Source of the DNA: Piezodorus guildinii | Taxonomy: Eukaryota; Arthropoda; Insecta; Hemiptera; Pentatomidae | Length of the DNA stretch: 64,000 nucleotides | Direction: 5' to 3' | Assembly: GCA_023052935.1 (NCBI GenBank) | Contig: CM041292.1 | Location: 137,592,951-137,656,950 of the forward strand | Shown here: positions 1 through 9,585 of the stretch, piece by piece | How positions within the stretch are numbered: position 1 is the stretch's first letter | How the letters are laid out: every line of letters starts with the position of its first letter | Translations under genes and position numbers: made by a program | The notes under the pieces: generated by a model | The model's database searches: none | Seen by the model: only the letters and a program-made list of their open reading frames with translations | What the model was told of the DNA's origin: nothing

Positions 1-769
1 CAGGTTCACTAAAGATGTTTTTCGTTTAAAGGAATGTCTGGAAATCATGAGTTGAATCTAATATGATCGTATGCATTTCCTTATCACCATCTCATTTCAT
101 CATAAGATCTCATATATTTACGGTAAACCCAGATAATGTCACGTCATATTAATAATCCGTTAAGCGTTGATTTATCCTAATTTCCTAAAAATGTCTTATT
201 GTCTTCTTATTCCAATAAACCGAAAACCTTCTTTATATACTTTTTCCTACTTATTCCTCGTTCTTGAATTCAAACTTTTACGACAGGAATTCAACTGATT
301 TATATACTTCTCATAGAACTGATTCTTTTGAAAATTGTTTAGGGATATCTTACTATCATACATTATAAGAAAGCCTCTAATCTTAGTAAAAAGCAATCTC
401 GTTTGCCTTAGAGATCAATTTACTGCATATATTTTAAATTATTCAGAATGTTTGTTGTTAGTTAGGAATTTATTTCAAGGTCGACTGACGAAATGAATCT
501 TGACTTTCCCAAACTGGCTAAAATAGGTTGAAAACCGTTCTGCCAACCTTAATTTGATATCTGACGTTAAATAACATATTAAAAAAATGGAAATGTGTAG
601 ATCCTATCTCAGGACTGTAAAGAGATGAATATTAACTAATTCTGATGGGAATCGAAACTGAATTGGTCCATCTGGGGCCCTAACCCCAACTCCTCTGCCT
701 TACATTGACCCACTGCACCTATAATTTTCAAGGCGACTGGAATAATATGTAGCGTCGTGACATGGTTAG
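1..769. other. AT-rich DNA, no gene seen
   Basis: No open frame with protein-like character and no recognised repeat. A short C-rich patch near 675-715 is the only compositional change. Confidence 0.5.
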
Positions 770-931
770 GAGCGTTGTAGAGTTTTCATTTTCATCAGTT
801 TTTACTTTCGCTAACCTATGTATGAAATATATAGTAAAGGAAAGTATTGTGATTGTAAAAATATTTGAATTCCAGTTTTCAACGGAAATATACCTTTTAA
901 GGTTCCCTGAGTAAAAATGGCCTGAAAAAAG

Positions 932-979
<48 letters not shown>

Positions 980-1250
980 GTGTGTCTGTGTCTGTGTGGT
1001 CAGTCTAACTAAAAAACGATAAGTTGTACAAAACTGTAATTTTATATTTGAGGAGGGTATGTATAGAGATATGTTACTAGGAAACAGAAGAGTCACTTTA
1101 AACCATTAATTTTTCCAATTTTAACGACTTTTTTTTGGCAATAACGATTTTAATTGAATTCGCTGTATCGGTGTAAAATTTAATGACATAGGTTTCATTC
1201 TGATTGTAACAGTGTCTGAAATTACCGATGTTTTATATTTTATTCCTCTT
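770..1250 (+). repeat. Dispersed repeat family B, copy 1
   Basis: This segment shares an ordered series of blocks with 19225-19560 and 33766-34260. Shared blocks include a start near 'cgctaacctatgtatgaaat', a 'gtctgtgtg' core, 'caaaactg..at', a 'cgattttaatt' block and 'tcattctgattg' followed by 'gtctga'. The copies are diverged and lack coding capacity. I cannot assign the family to a transposon superfamily. The long TG microsatellite at 933-998 sits where the other copies have only a short 'gtgtctgtgtgg'. Confidence 0.6.
933..998. repeat. (TG)n microsatellite
   Basis: Near-perfect TG dinucleotide array ending in 'tctgtgtctgtgtgg'. It lies inside repeat family B and looks like an expansion of that family's short internal TG core. 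Confidence 0.95.
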
Positions 1251-1997
1251 TATTTTCATACTGTTTGCAAAGATAAAAAAAACGGATTAATATTTATGAT
1301 GAGTTTATTTGGTCAAAATATTTAATATAGATGTATAATATACCCCCGGAGAGCTATGTATTTTATATAAAAAAGTTATCCTATATAAAAATTTGTATAA
1401 TGTGATGGAAATTAAGTAAAACTAAGTGATTTTTGTAAAGAATAATTTAAATTCTATTATTTCTATTATTATTATTAACCTGAAATATATTTTCCATCAC
1501 AATTTTGACCTCTTTTTAAACTCTAACTTTACTTATAGGTTATTAAATAGAGTTTAACCACAACAAAGGTAAACCACGATGAAAGTCACACACGTGTTGC
1601 GCGCTACAGGTTTTATTATTTACTAATCAAAAAGTACATACAAAATTATTGTTTTAAAAATAAAATTTCCAACAGCTCCATCATGTGCTAAAAGGTGCTT
1701 TTCCGTACTATCAATTATGAAATATATTTATAGTATTATTTTTCTTGTAACATAGTACATTTTTAGGCACCAGTACAAATTTACAAATATGCAAATACGT
1801 CTCGGATGGACAGTTTAACTGAAGGTTCGAAACTGTATCCTAGTGCAACAAATATGTAGTACAAATAAGGGGATAGTGTTATACGACTAGGTACTACGTA
1901 CGGGATCCTAGTCCGGGAAAAAAAGTTTATACCTTTCATCTGCACCAAAATAGTACCAAGTATATTAAGCGTTTATATTTTTCTCGACTTCTACTAC
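1251..1997. other. AT-rich DNA, no gene seen
   Basis: No coding signal. A 10-bp inverted pair (gtgatggaaa at 1402-1411, its complement at 1491-1500) could form a loose hairpin. A more balanced-composition stretch at 1790-1915 is not recognised. Confidence 0.45.
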
Positions 1998-1999
1998 TA

Positions 2000-2160
2000 G
2001 TCGCGTCAATGAAGCTTTTTCGTCGAAAGACCTCAGAAAAAGCCCCGATTATGACCATTTTTTTTTTAATATTCGTTTTTTTATAATAATCAAAATTAGA
2101 AACCTTTCAAAGGGGGGAATAATTTTTTATATTGTTTAAACAATATGTACGTTATTTATA
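2000..2160 (+). repeat. Left terminal inverted repeat
   Basis: Matches the reverse complement of 3920-4083 in four ordered blocks: the terminal 16-18 bp, an 'agaaa.ag..ccgat' block, a T-run followed by 'atcaaaat.agaaacc', and 'cctttcaaagggggga' with the palindrome ATATTGTTTAAACAATAT at 2129-2146. Identity is roughly 70-75 percent by eye. Confidence 0.8.
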
Positions 2161-2205
2161 TAAAGAAATCAGTTTCTACGTAGTTTTCTTCGAAAAAAAT
2201 TATTT

Positions 2206-3830
2206 ATGGTGTTAAGAATAGTTGTTGAAATACAATTGTACATGTATTTCACAAAAATTTTAACTGCTCAAAGAATAGAGCAAACTCTCACAAAGTCAAT
2301 AAAAATTGAGGGTGGTCCTTTCAGACGTGGAGCAACACTAAGTGTTGTCTTCAAATGGATAAGAACAACGTTATTTACAACAGGCGTAGTGGACGGAATG
2401 GAAGAATTTTGTCGAGGTTCTTTTAAATCATCATACCAGCACACTGACGCTAGTGATAGCAGAATAAATGAAGATTCTTCAACAGTAAATAAAATTCTAG
2501 ATTTTTTTAATGTTCAATGTCCACAGGAATTGTATGTAAGTTAACTATTGATTATTATAAAGCATTGGAAATAGGAATAAATTCAAGAAAAATGAAAGGT
2601 TTAAACTTTAAACATATAAAAATGACAATAAAAGATACAACTTAATCTTTACTGAGCATGAACAGTAAAATTAAAGTTAATAATACTGAAGTAGCTGTAT
2701 ATCCAAATCTAATTTTCCAACGCTTATGCTTTATCAGAGAGAGTAATGATGGACTTCGTCAATATTTTAACTATGAGCTGGCTCCCACTCTATATTTTCC
2801 TCTAATATTTTAACTATGAGCTGGCTCCCACTCTATATTTTTCTCTAATATTTTAACTATGAGCTGGCTCTTTCACTTTTTGTAACACTGGAATGAGAAA
2901 AACAACGAAATCAACGATATACGATATTTTTTAACAACATGTAAAACGGATGTTAATGATGTTACAGAATGTTTTCACATTATCGATGGTGGTTTGTTAC
3001 TTTATAGATCAAAATGAGAAAAAATAAATAAAAAGTTTATGGGTATTTTTCAACAATACATCAGATATTTAAGTAATAACTATAATATCCATGTCAAAGT
3101 TGTTTTTAATAAATACAATAATGATGGAAAAAAAGCGTCCGAGAGAATCGCAGATAGATTAGTAATACTTTAATCGATAATTTGTTTGAAGAAGATATAC
3201 CTCTGAATACAAGTAAAGAGAATTTTTTAGGGAAAATAAAAAAATAAAATTAGTAAAAATAAAAATAGATTTATAAATATTTTCTACGAAAAATTGGCTG
3301 AAAATAATTTTGAATGGAGTCAAGCAGAAAGTGATGCAGATCATTTAATTTTACAATCAGCTCTTGATAGTTCCTTCCATGATGTGTTCGTTATTGCCGA
3401 GGACATTGATGTTTTAGTGATATTGATGGCTTTAGCACCTGATAATATAGAAATATGTTTCTTAAAGCCAGACAAAAATAATGTGTTGCAACTAGTTTAT
3501 TCAACAAAACCATGTTAGTAAAATATCAAAATATTATCAAAAATCATCTTTCATTCATTCATGCATTCACTGGATGTGATATTACATCTGCTTTTTATAA
3601 TAAGGTAAAAAATAATTTTATTAAATTTTATAATAATAATCAGAATTTACGTGCAGCTGAAACTTTTATGATTCAAGAACAAAGTGAGAAAATAATTTTT
3701 AATGGAGGTATTTATAGTATGCCCACCATGTATGGTGCTAAAACTGCCAAAAACTAATGAACTACGATACAAGCGTTTTGTACCATTAACTTCAAACGAA
3801 TTCTCAACGGTCAACTAATTATATCCACTA
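2206..3830 (+). pseudogene. Decayed FEN1/XPG-like (PIN-fold) nuclease of a repetitive insect family
   Basis: Four plus-strand blocks in order resemble one protein. First comes 2206-2544 (FKSSYQHTDASDSRI). Second is a block at 2650-2940 with VYPNLIFQRLCFI, then YELAP, then GMRKTTKSTIYDIF. Third is an XPG-N-like block near 2960-3160 (FHIIDGGLLLYR). Fourth is an XPG-I-like block at 3270-3518 (QAESDADHLILQSAL, then VIAEDIDVLVILMAL), followed by a helix-hairpin-helix-like block at 3512-3757 (SFIHAFTGCDITSAF). The acidic pattern ExDxD plus EDxD and the 'GCD' turn match the FEN1/XPG/Asteroid plan. Multi-copy uncharacterised insect proteins of this type are known to me from memory only. At least four frame changes or stops break it, including a 43-bp tandem triplication at 2761-2870; the tail NELRYKRFV lies in a shifted frame at about 3757-3785. 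It is non-functional. Confidence 0.7.
2761..2870 (+). repeat. 43-bp tandem repeat, 2.5 copies
   Basis: The unit beginning aatattttaactatgagctg occurs at 2761, 2804 and 2847 (partial). Its length is not a multiple of three, so the expansion itself breaks the reading frame of the nuclease pseudogene at the YELAP motif. Confidence 0.95.
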
Positions 3831-3919
3831 TGATGAAAAATTGAAAAACTTACTTGTTTTATATGTTTGTTTAGTTTTAATAAAAATAATGAAGCGAAAC
3901 ATTTTTTCCTATTTAACAA

Positions 3920-4083
3920 ACATAAATATTGTTTAAACAATATAAATAATTATCTCCCCCCTTTGAAAGGTTTCTGATTTTGATTAATATAAAAAAACAC
4001 ATATTTAAAAAAAAATGATCCAAATCGGAGCTGTTTCTAAGGACTTTCTAAGATTGCCTGTTTTATGGCTTCATTGACGCGAC
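3920..4083 (-). repeat. Right terminal inverted repeat
   Basis: Reverse complement of the left end. It carries the same 18-bp palindrome at 3926-3943 and the complement of the cctttcaaaggggg block just inside it. Confidence 0.8.
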
Positions 4084-4239
4084 TATACTCACACTTACAC
4101 TTAAACACGATAGTTCCGTCTGTTAGATAGGTTGAAAATATTAACTTACATAAAATACGTCTGTATAATTATCTTATGTAATAAAATATTTAAAACGTAC
4201 TAGGTAACTTTTAAAATTTATTATTACTTTTTGTTTTAT

Positions 4240-4670
4240 TATTTTCAGTAATGAACCATTGTAATCGACCAAACAAATTTAAAAAAATACCCCTCTCAAA
4301 ATTTGAGGGTTTACGTTTCAAGATATGTAGAATTCGAATAATGAATTTAAAAAAATCCGTTTTTCCAAATTAATAAATTAATACCAAAATTGTATTCATT
4401 ACTGTTTTTATCTAAAATTAAATTTCCTACAAAATGAAAAAAGAATAATTGAAATTGGTTAAAAACTAGCTGAGATATTGCTTTTTGAAATTAACAGTGG
4501 TGATATACCCGTTTTCATTGGATTATTTAATGCTTTTCATTTTAGCCAATTGCCTATTAACAGCGTTATAAACAGTTATACCTTCATATAGTTATTTTTA
4601 AATAATAAACTATTTTGTTATAATTTGCAGAATTTCAAAGTTATTACATTACCATATATTTATATATATC
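4240..4670 (+). repeat. Dispersed repeat family A, long copy
   Basis: Two blocks appear in the same order and spacing as at 16220-16610. The first is a 'gtaatcgaccaaac' / 'acgt..caagatatgtagaa' block (4250-4340). The second runs from 'aacagtggtga' through 'ataaacagttat' and 'aataataaac.att.tgt' (4490-4640). No coding potential is visible. Related pieces lie at 15045-15945, 17645-17875 and 36170-36330. Confidence 0.55.
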
Positions 4671-5922
4671 ATATATTATTCATTCATTTCAGTATGAATT
4701 GATGAAAGATCCCATTTTAAGGAGAAAAGTTTTCTTTGAGGTAGTAGTTTTACAAAAATATTCACATTTCCATTAAATTCCAGTTTAGGTGCCCCTCAGA
4801 TATATTCATATGCATTAAATAAAAAATAAAAAAATCTTTCCGAAAAATTATTTTCTAAGTGAGGGAGGACAGGGGAATCAGATCAATAAAGACCGGATTC
4901 CTGAAATCCGAACTGTTGTGAAAGAAAAAGTTTTTCTCCCCGGCTATGTCAACAAATCTGCTGTTGACCATTTAGCCATTCAGAAGCTTTAGCTTAGCCA
5001 ATGAGATTATTTTGTTGTGTTTTTCATAATGGGTAATACAAAAAAAGTTTATAAATCTTCATTGATTTGATGTCAATAACACAAATGGGTGCCTACTGAA
5101 ATTCATCTAATTACCATCGACCATACCCATGTCCTCAAGATATAATTTAAAAGAATCCTTTTACCTTCGGTCCACCTATTGGACAGCAACCTGTCAGCTG
5201 ACTATCTTCTTGGAAATTTGATCTTCATTAGGCCTAACATGAGCCTACCACCTCATTATACTAAAGGGATGTAAGCTTCACAATCCCTCATTGTGTTTCC
5301 TTGTAACTTCCCTTGTGGTTTCATCGCTCTTTGAACCAAAAGATTTGAGTAGTACGTAAGATACGTACGCTCCACACTCGGAGTAATTGTTTCGTAAAAT
5401 CCAGCGTTCATTCTAATAGAAACCGCAAAAAAAAAAATATTTTAAGTAAAAACATTGTACGTTACTATCCTTCTTAATTGTTTTTCACGTTAGTTATGAT
5501 TAATATTACTTGTTACCTTATGTCAAGTTAAACAGCTTTCCAGTAGTGATCATCCTCATCGATTTCTCTAATTGTTCTTTATTCGTAACGCTATATCATT
5601 GGTATCTAAGTTTAGTTCATGAGTTATAGAAGATATTTTAATCGTAACTTTATTATGAAAACACATCTATTGGATTATATAGTATGCTATGGGGTGTTGG
5701 GTTGACTACAAGCTTACAATCTTAGGTCTCCTTCTATGAGTCTTTACATAAGTAATGTAACTACAAGACTGGTTAGTCTTCTGGACGTAGGGGAGGGAAA
5801 CGGGGTACATATAGCAAGAGATTTTAGGGGGAGGGGAGGGAGGGATGAAGGAAGACGGCAGTGGGTCAAAGGAATTATTATGATCAGTAATCTAGGTTTG
5901 GGTTTTGTTCCTTAAATATAGA
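4671..5922. other. Non-coding, mixed composition
   Basis: No protein-like frame. 5150-5400 and 5760-5870 are less AT-rich (the latter strongly G-rich on the plus strand), but neither shows splice-bounded coding or a recognised repeat. Confidence 0.4.
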
Positions 5923-6400
5923 TTAAGGCCGCGCTACACGATGAGAAATAGGTATGTGTAGGTAAGGTGAAAGCGGGCTTGTGAGAGTTTACAAAAGTAG
6001 CGGGAGAGAGGGAAGGCCTACTTAAAAAAAAAAAAAAAAATTGGATAATTACATCAAATATTACGTTTTTAAAAATCCTATAATATCATTAAATATTGTT
6101 AAAAAAAAAAAAATAAATAAATGTTAAAGTTATATCAAAACAAACAAGTGTAATAAAAACATCATGAAAACATGTTTTTAAATGTAGAAACTAGAATTTA
6201 ATAAATTAAACATTGTTTATATTAAAAGGTAAATTAAAATAAATAAATGAGAAAGTAATATAGAAAATCCGGTAATTGAATGTCTATTATAATATGTTGA
6301 AAATATGTGAGGGTACATGATAATTCATCTCACCATATCTCACGAATTTCGCCTCACCTACTACACCTACCTGAATTCTCACTGTGTTGCGCGGCCTTAA
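5923..6400. mobile_element. 470-bp MITE with TTAA target duplication
   Basis: The element is 5927-6396, flanked on both sides by TTAA (5923-5926 and 6397-6400). Its ends are imperfect inverted repeats: GGCCGCGCTACACGATGAGA on the left, and the reverse complement of the right end reads GGCCGCGCAACACAGTGAGA. Similarity continues inward through 'aggt..gtgtag.taggtgag'. The interior is A/T-rich and has no ORF. TTAA duplications are typical of the piggyBac and Kolobok superfamilies; the terminal sequence does not let me choose between them. Confidence 0.85.
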
Positions 6401-6589
6401 GGGTTATTTTGTCAGGTGGGAAAGTCTTAGATAACCGGTCCAATAAATAATCCAATTAGATAATCCTTATATAAACGGTAGCTTTGTCTTTTCTACATTG
6501 GTAGATATAAATGTTTAAGGACCTAATTTTCAAGGAGTCTTAAATGTTAGAAAAAGTTATTATTAGATGTAGATTATTTAAGGTGAACG

Positions 6590-6885
6590 TCAAAGTTTAT
6601 TATAAAAATGGAGACTGATAAATATACTTCTCCACTGTTTATTTTCTTATAATGCACTACGTTTATAATGACATATTCTGGTGCAAAGAACAATTTTTAT
6701 CTTAAGGTGAGAGTGGGTATTTATACTCAGACATGAGGTTTCTGGGTGTAAGTAAACACTCACCTTAAGATAAAAATTGTTCTCGCATGCATTAGAGCCG
6801 AAACATGGTGCACTAAAATAAAATAAAACGGTGGTGAAGTATATTTATCAGCCTACATTGCTACATTAAAGTTATTATTAACAAT
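6590..6885. repeat. Large foldback (inverted-repeat) element
   Basis: The two halves are reverse complements over about 120-130 bp each. The outer part is 'gataaatatacttc' near 6617 against its complement near 6845. The inner part is near-perfect: agaacaatttttatcttaag (from 6687) against its complement ending at 6783. The central loop is about 50 nt. A MITE or foldback element is the likeliest origin; a host hairpin RNA is a weaker alternative. Confidence 0.7.
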
Positions 6886-7260
6886 TACTATGGTTGATGA
6901 GTCAATATTTTTCTACAACTATGAAAAAGGAAGAAATTTCTCTACTTCCATAGATTTCTGTGATTAAGATTTATATAATATAATTCATTCTCTAGTAGTT
7001 TTATTAACTCCAAAAAGACAGCAAAACTTAGGTTTAAGGCATATAAAAAAAACTTGTTTTGATGAATTTCGTTCTGGATTATCAAGAACTAGGATCTCTA
7101 ACGGTGACATTGCCTTTTGAATCTGCTCATGAATAAGGGATAAGAGATGAAAAACCCTCCTAGTTGGGGATAGCCAGCGGAGGCAAACATTGAGAGGCCA
7201 TTGACGATGGGGAACGTGCCTGAAAGCTGTCGAGCCTCGCCACTCGACCCTTCTAATTAC

Positions 7261-7402
7261 CGCACAGCCGCTCGATATGGCGCATCCGTCCGTCGAGGAT
7301 TCATATTGTGGTTGTGTCGTGCATTCTCGTCCTTGTTAGGTCCTGCACTGCCAGTTGCGCCGAAGTCATTTCTTGCCAGGAAACTGTACCTGTTATACTG
7401 TT
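7261..7402 (-). CDS. Candidate internal exon of an unidentified host gene
   Basis: On the minus strand a pyrimidine-rich tract ending in 'ggatggcag' (7403-7432) precedes the block, and a GT donor (CG|GTAATT) follows it at 7260. The 142-nt block is open in one frame throughout (reading includes RYSFLARNDFGATGSAG and NMNPRRTDAPYRAA). A second frame is open for about 33 codons and then stops. It is clearly more GC-rich than the surrounding DNA, although GC elevation extends to 7160 outside the proposed exon. I do not recognise the product. A plus-strand frame of 89 codons (7201-7470) overlaps but has no splice or start context that favours it. It could equally be a fragment of an unknown repeat. 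Confidence 0.3.
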
Positions 7403-7644
7403 CTGCCATCCAAGAAATTAAAAAAGAAAGAACATATCTTAAATCTTCAGTTATAACAACCCAATTTTGATGTTCTTCAATAAAGCCGTTGAATCATATT
7501 AAAACATTTCCATTTTTGGTCCTTGAATAAAACTCATGCTTGAAGAAAAATGAAATTAAAATAAAATGCGGGCAACACACGACTTTTACATACCTCGGAT
7601 ATTAAAATATATTTAAGAACTATTAAATAAACTTATGTTGGAGA

Positions 7645-7880
7645 AGTAAGTTCAGGGTGCAGTCAAAAGAACACACGTACACGAACAGAAGTATAAAATT
7701 AATTTACTGGTGCCGACGTTTCGGCCTAAATTATAGGCCTTCTTTAGAGTTATAGTTTAGTTACAGTTTGTTGTGAAGCTCTCCTTCACTCGCCATGAAG
7801 AAGGGCTATAATTTAGGCCGAAAGGTCGACACTAGTAAATTAAGTTTATATTTAATCGTGTGTTCCTGAACTAACCTCTT
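7645..7880. repeat. Inverted pair with hammerhead-like cores (possible Penelope-type terminal repeats)
   Basis: 7680-7750 and 7795-7860 are reverse complements: 'aatttactggtgccgacg' then 'tttcggcctaaattatag' on one side, and the matching complement on the other. Each arm, read towards its 'gaaa', gives a GGCC stem, a loop and GGCC-GAAA. This resembles the stem II and GAAA part of hammerhead ribozymes, which are known in terminal repeats of Penelope-like retroelements. The CUGAUGA box is degenerate (ctaaaga in the left arm), so cleavage activity is unlikely. No Penelope reverse transcriptase is present nearby. Confidence 0.5.
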
Positions 7881-8311
7881 CCATACATACACACGGTCAA
7901 CCATTCTCTCTTCACGATAAATAAACATTAAGTTGAAAAAAATTGTTAAGATAATTATTTTTTAGTATTTATTTTTATATCCACATCTGTTGTTTAGTCC
8001 GTGACAATAAGCGGATTTGATGAAAATTGGTAAAAATGGCATGTCAGGCATGAGAGAGGTGATTGAGTTCCTCAGCAAAAAATCTGTCATATTTCTCTCT
8101 ATATTCAGAGTAATCTACAGTCGTGAGTATGACTGCAGTATATAGTTCATAGTCATGTTAGAATCACTTCCTATCTTCTTGAGCACAAAGTATTTATCAA
8201 CTTGTTTATCAGCTACTGTTCATCCCGTAACCTATCCTATTTAACCAAAATTTTAGATAAAAAATGTTATATTGTTGTTTGTATGGCTTTCCTTTATTTA
8301 TATAATCCTTA
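7881..8311. other. AT-rich DNA, no gene seen
   Basis: No coding signal or recognised repeat. Confidence 0.4.
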
Positions 8312-8690
8312 CAATCCAAAATCCTTCGTAAAATCCTCAACGCTCCTTACTTTATCACAAATAAACTCATCCATAAAGACCTAAATGTTACATTTGTAAT
8401 TGATCTGGCTCGAACCAGATATCACTCCTTCCATGAAAAACTCCACTCCCACTCTAACCTACTAGTTTCAATCCTAGCTTCCTCTTCGATTTCTGACAAC
8501 TCTCCGAGGCGTCTGAAAAGAAGATGGCCTCGAAACCTTCTAGTTTAGAATAGTTACAGGAGTGCTACCACTGGGTAGATTCTTCAAATTTCTATTCATG
8601 CCTGTTATTGTAATTCAGCCATTTCACTTATTTTATTTGTATATACAGTTATAAAAAATCAATAAAATATAATTTAAAAAATAAATAAAA
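8312..8690 (+). mobile_element. 5'-truncated Jockey-type LINE, C-terminus plus 3' UTR
   Basis: An open frame from 8312 to the TAG at 8546-8548 encodes the C-terminal end of a Jockey-group ORF2, with QSKILRKIL, LIHKDLN and SPRRLKRRWPRNLL. This is followed by a 3' UTR and an A/T tail (aataaataaataaaaaat). The family's 'ctaccaatgggtag' 3' UTR motif appears here as 'ctaccactgggtag' near 8565. The frame is intact over this length, so the copy is not very old. Reverse transcriptase and endonuclease are absent because of 5' truncation. Confidence 0.75.
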
Positions 8691-9469
8691 AATAATTCCT
8701 ATTGATTTCGAATGATCTGAACCCTTGTCAATTACTTTGAATCTTTTCAATTATATTTATTCTTAATATATCTAACCGTAACCCAATAAATATTATATAA
8801 TATTAGAGAAGTTGTTTTGTATAAATCCATTTATATGTATTTCTAAGCTTTAGGATAAGCTTAAAAGTACCGCCCACAGGATGACTTAAATTCCCGACCC
8901 TTTTCAACTAATCTGCCTCTCAAGGCACTTATCCAGGTATTTTTCATTCTTATTCTCGAGATCCCTGGCAAGTATTTTATCACTCGAGAGTTTTACAATC
9001 CTCTGAATGCTCCATTAGCTGAGAAAAAGATTTTGTGGTACTGAGACTAAAAACCTAGTTTAGATTAGAACATAGCTATTACTTTTGATACATTGTAATA
9101 TATTCAAGTATCTTTTATTTTTCTTGAACGCAAGAAATATATCAATAACTAAGTAATGCCAACTTCAAAAAATACATGCAGTTTGCATTCACACGTCTTT
9201 TTCCTTAGAAAGCTCTATGTGTAACGTTCGTAATAATCTTGTCTTTTATTGCTCTAAACAGTCTTAGAGTATCTCTCGTGTTGTCTAGACGTGTTCTTCT
9301 CGCTATCTAACTTATTTATTCAATTATTTTCGTTATTTTTACTTTAAAACATTGCAATATTAAATTTCCCGTATTATTTAATATAATAATAAATTACAAT
9401 AGTCTCATTCAGTTAATTAACTAGTTAAATAGTATTATTTTAATAAATTTAACGAATAGTTATAGTATC
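8691..9469. other. AT-rich DNA, no gene seen
   Basis: No protein-like frame. Part of 9230-9470 could be 5' UTR of the downstream CR1-like element, but its 5' end cannot be placed from one copy. Confidence 0.4.
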
Positions 9470-9585
9470 AGTGAGTGAAGTAGTGGGGAGCAGTTGTTTG
9501 TCCAGCCTAATCCTCTCTGCTGCCGTGTAAACACCAGGTTAAATCTTATTGTTTTTATTTATACTTTCATCATAACATATACAAA

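Larger units (their letters stand above)
1998..4085 (+). mobile_element. TIR element carrying a FEN1/XPG-like nuclease pseudogene
   Basis: The two ends are imperfect inverted repeats of about 160 bp: 1998-2160 matches the reverse complement of 3920-4085. The outermost 18 bp (tagtcgcgtcaatgaagc and its complement) are identical. The flanks allow a 3-bp TAC duplication outside TAG...CTA, or a TA duplication if the element is 2000-4083; the sequence does not decide between them. Everything inside belongs to one decayed plus-strand gene for a FEN1/XPG-like protein. No DDE transposase, helicase or reverse transcriptase is visible. The element could be autonomous with the nuclease-like protein as its mobilising enzyme, or non-autonomous cargo. 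The inverted-repeat match is direct observation; the mobility mechanism is inference. Confidence 0.75.

Noticed and set aside
728..1096. Minus-strand 122-codon frame with a His/Thr repeat
   Set aside because: The repeat is the translated TG microsatellite inside repeat family B; there is no protein-like sequence around it. The frame at 48992-49222 is the same kind of artefact.
1998..4085. Assignment of the TIR element to Tc1/mariner because a TA duplication is possible
   Set aside because: No DDE/D transposase is visible, and a 3-bp TAC duplication fits equally well.
7201..7470. Plus-strand 89-codon frame
   Set aside because: No motif or splice context; the minus-strand reading has both splice signals and reads more like protein, though neither is proven.
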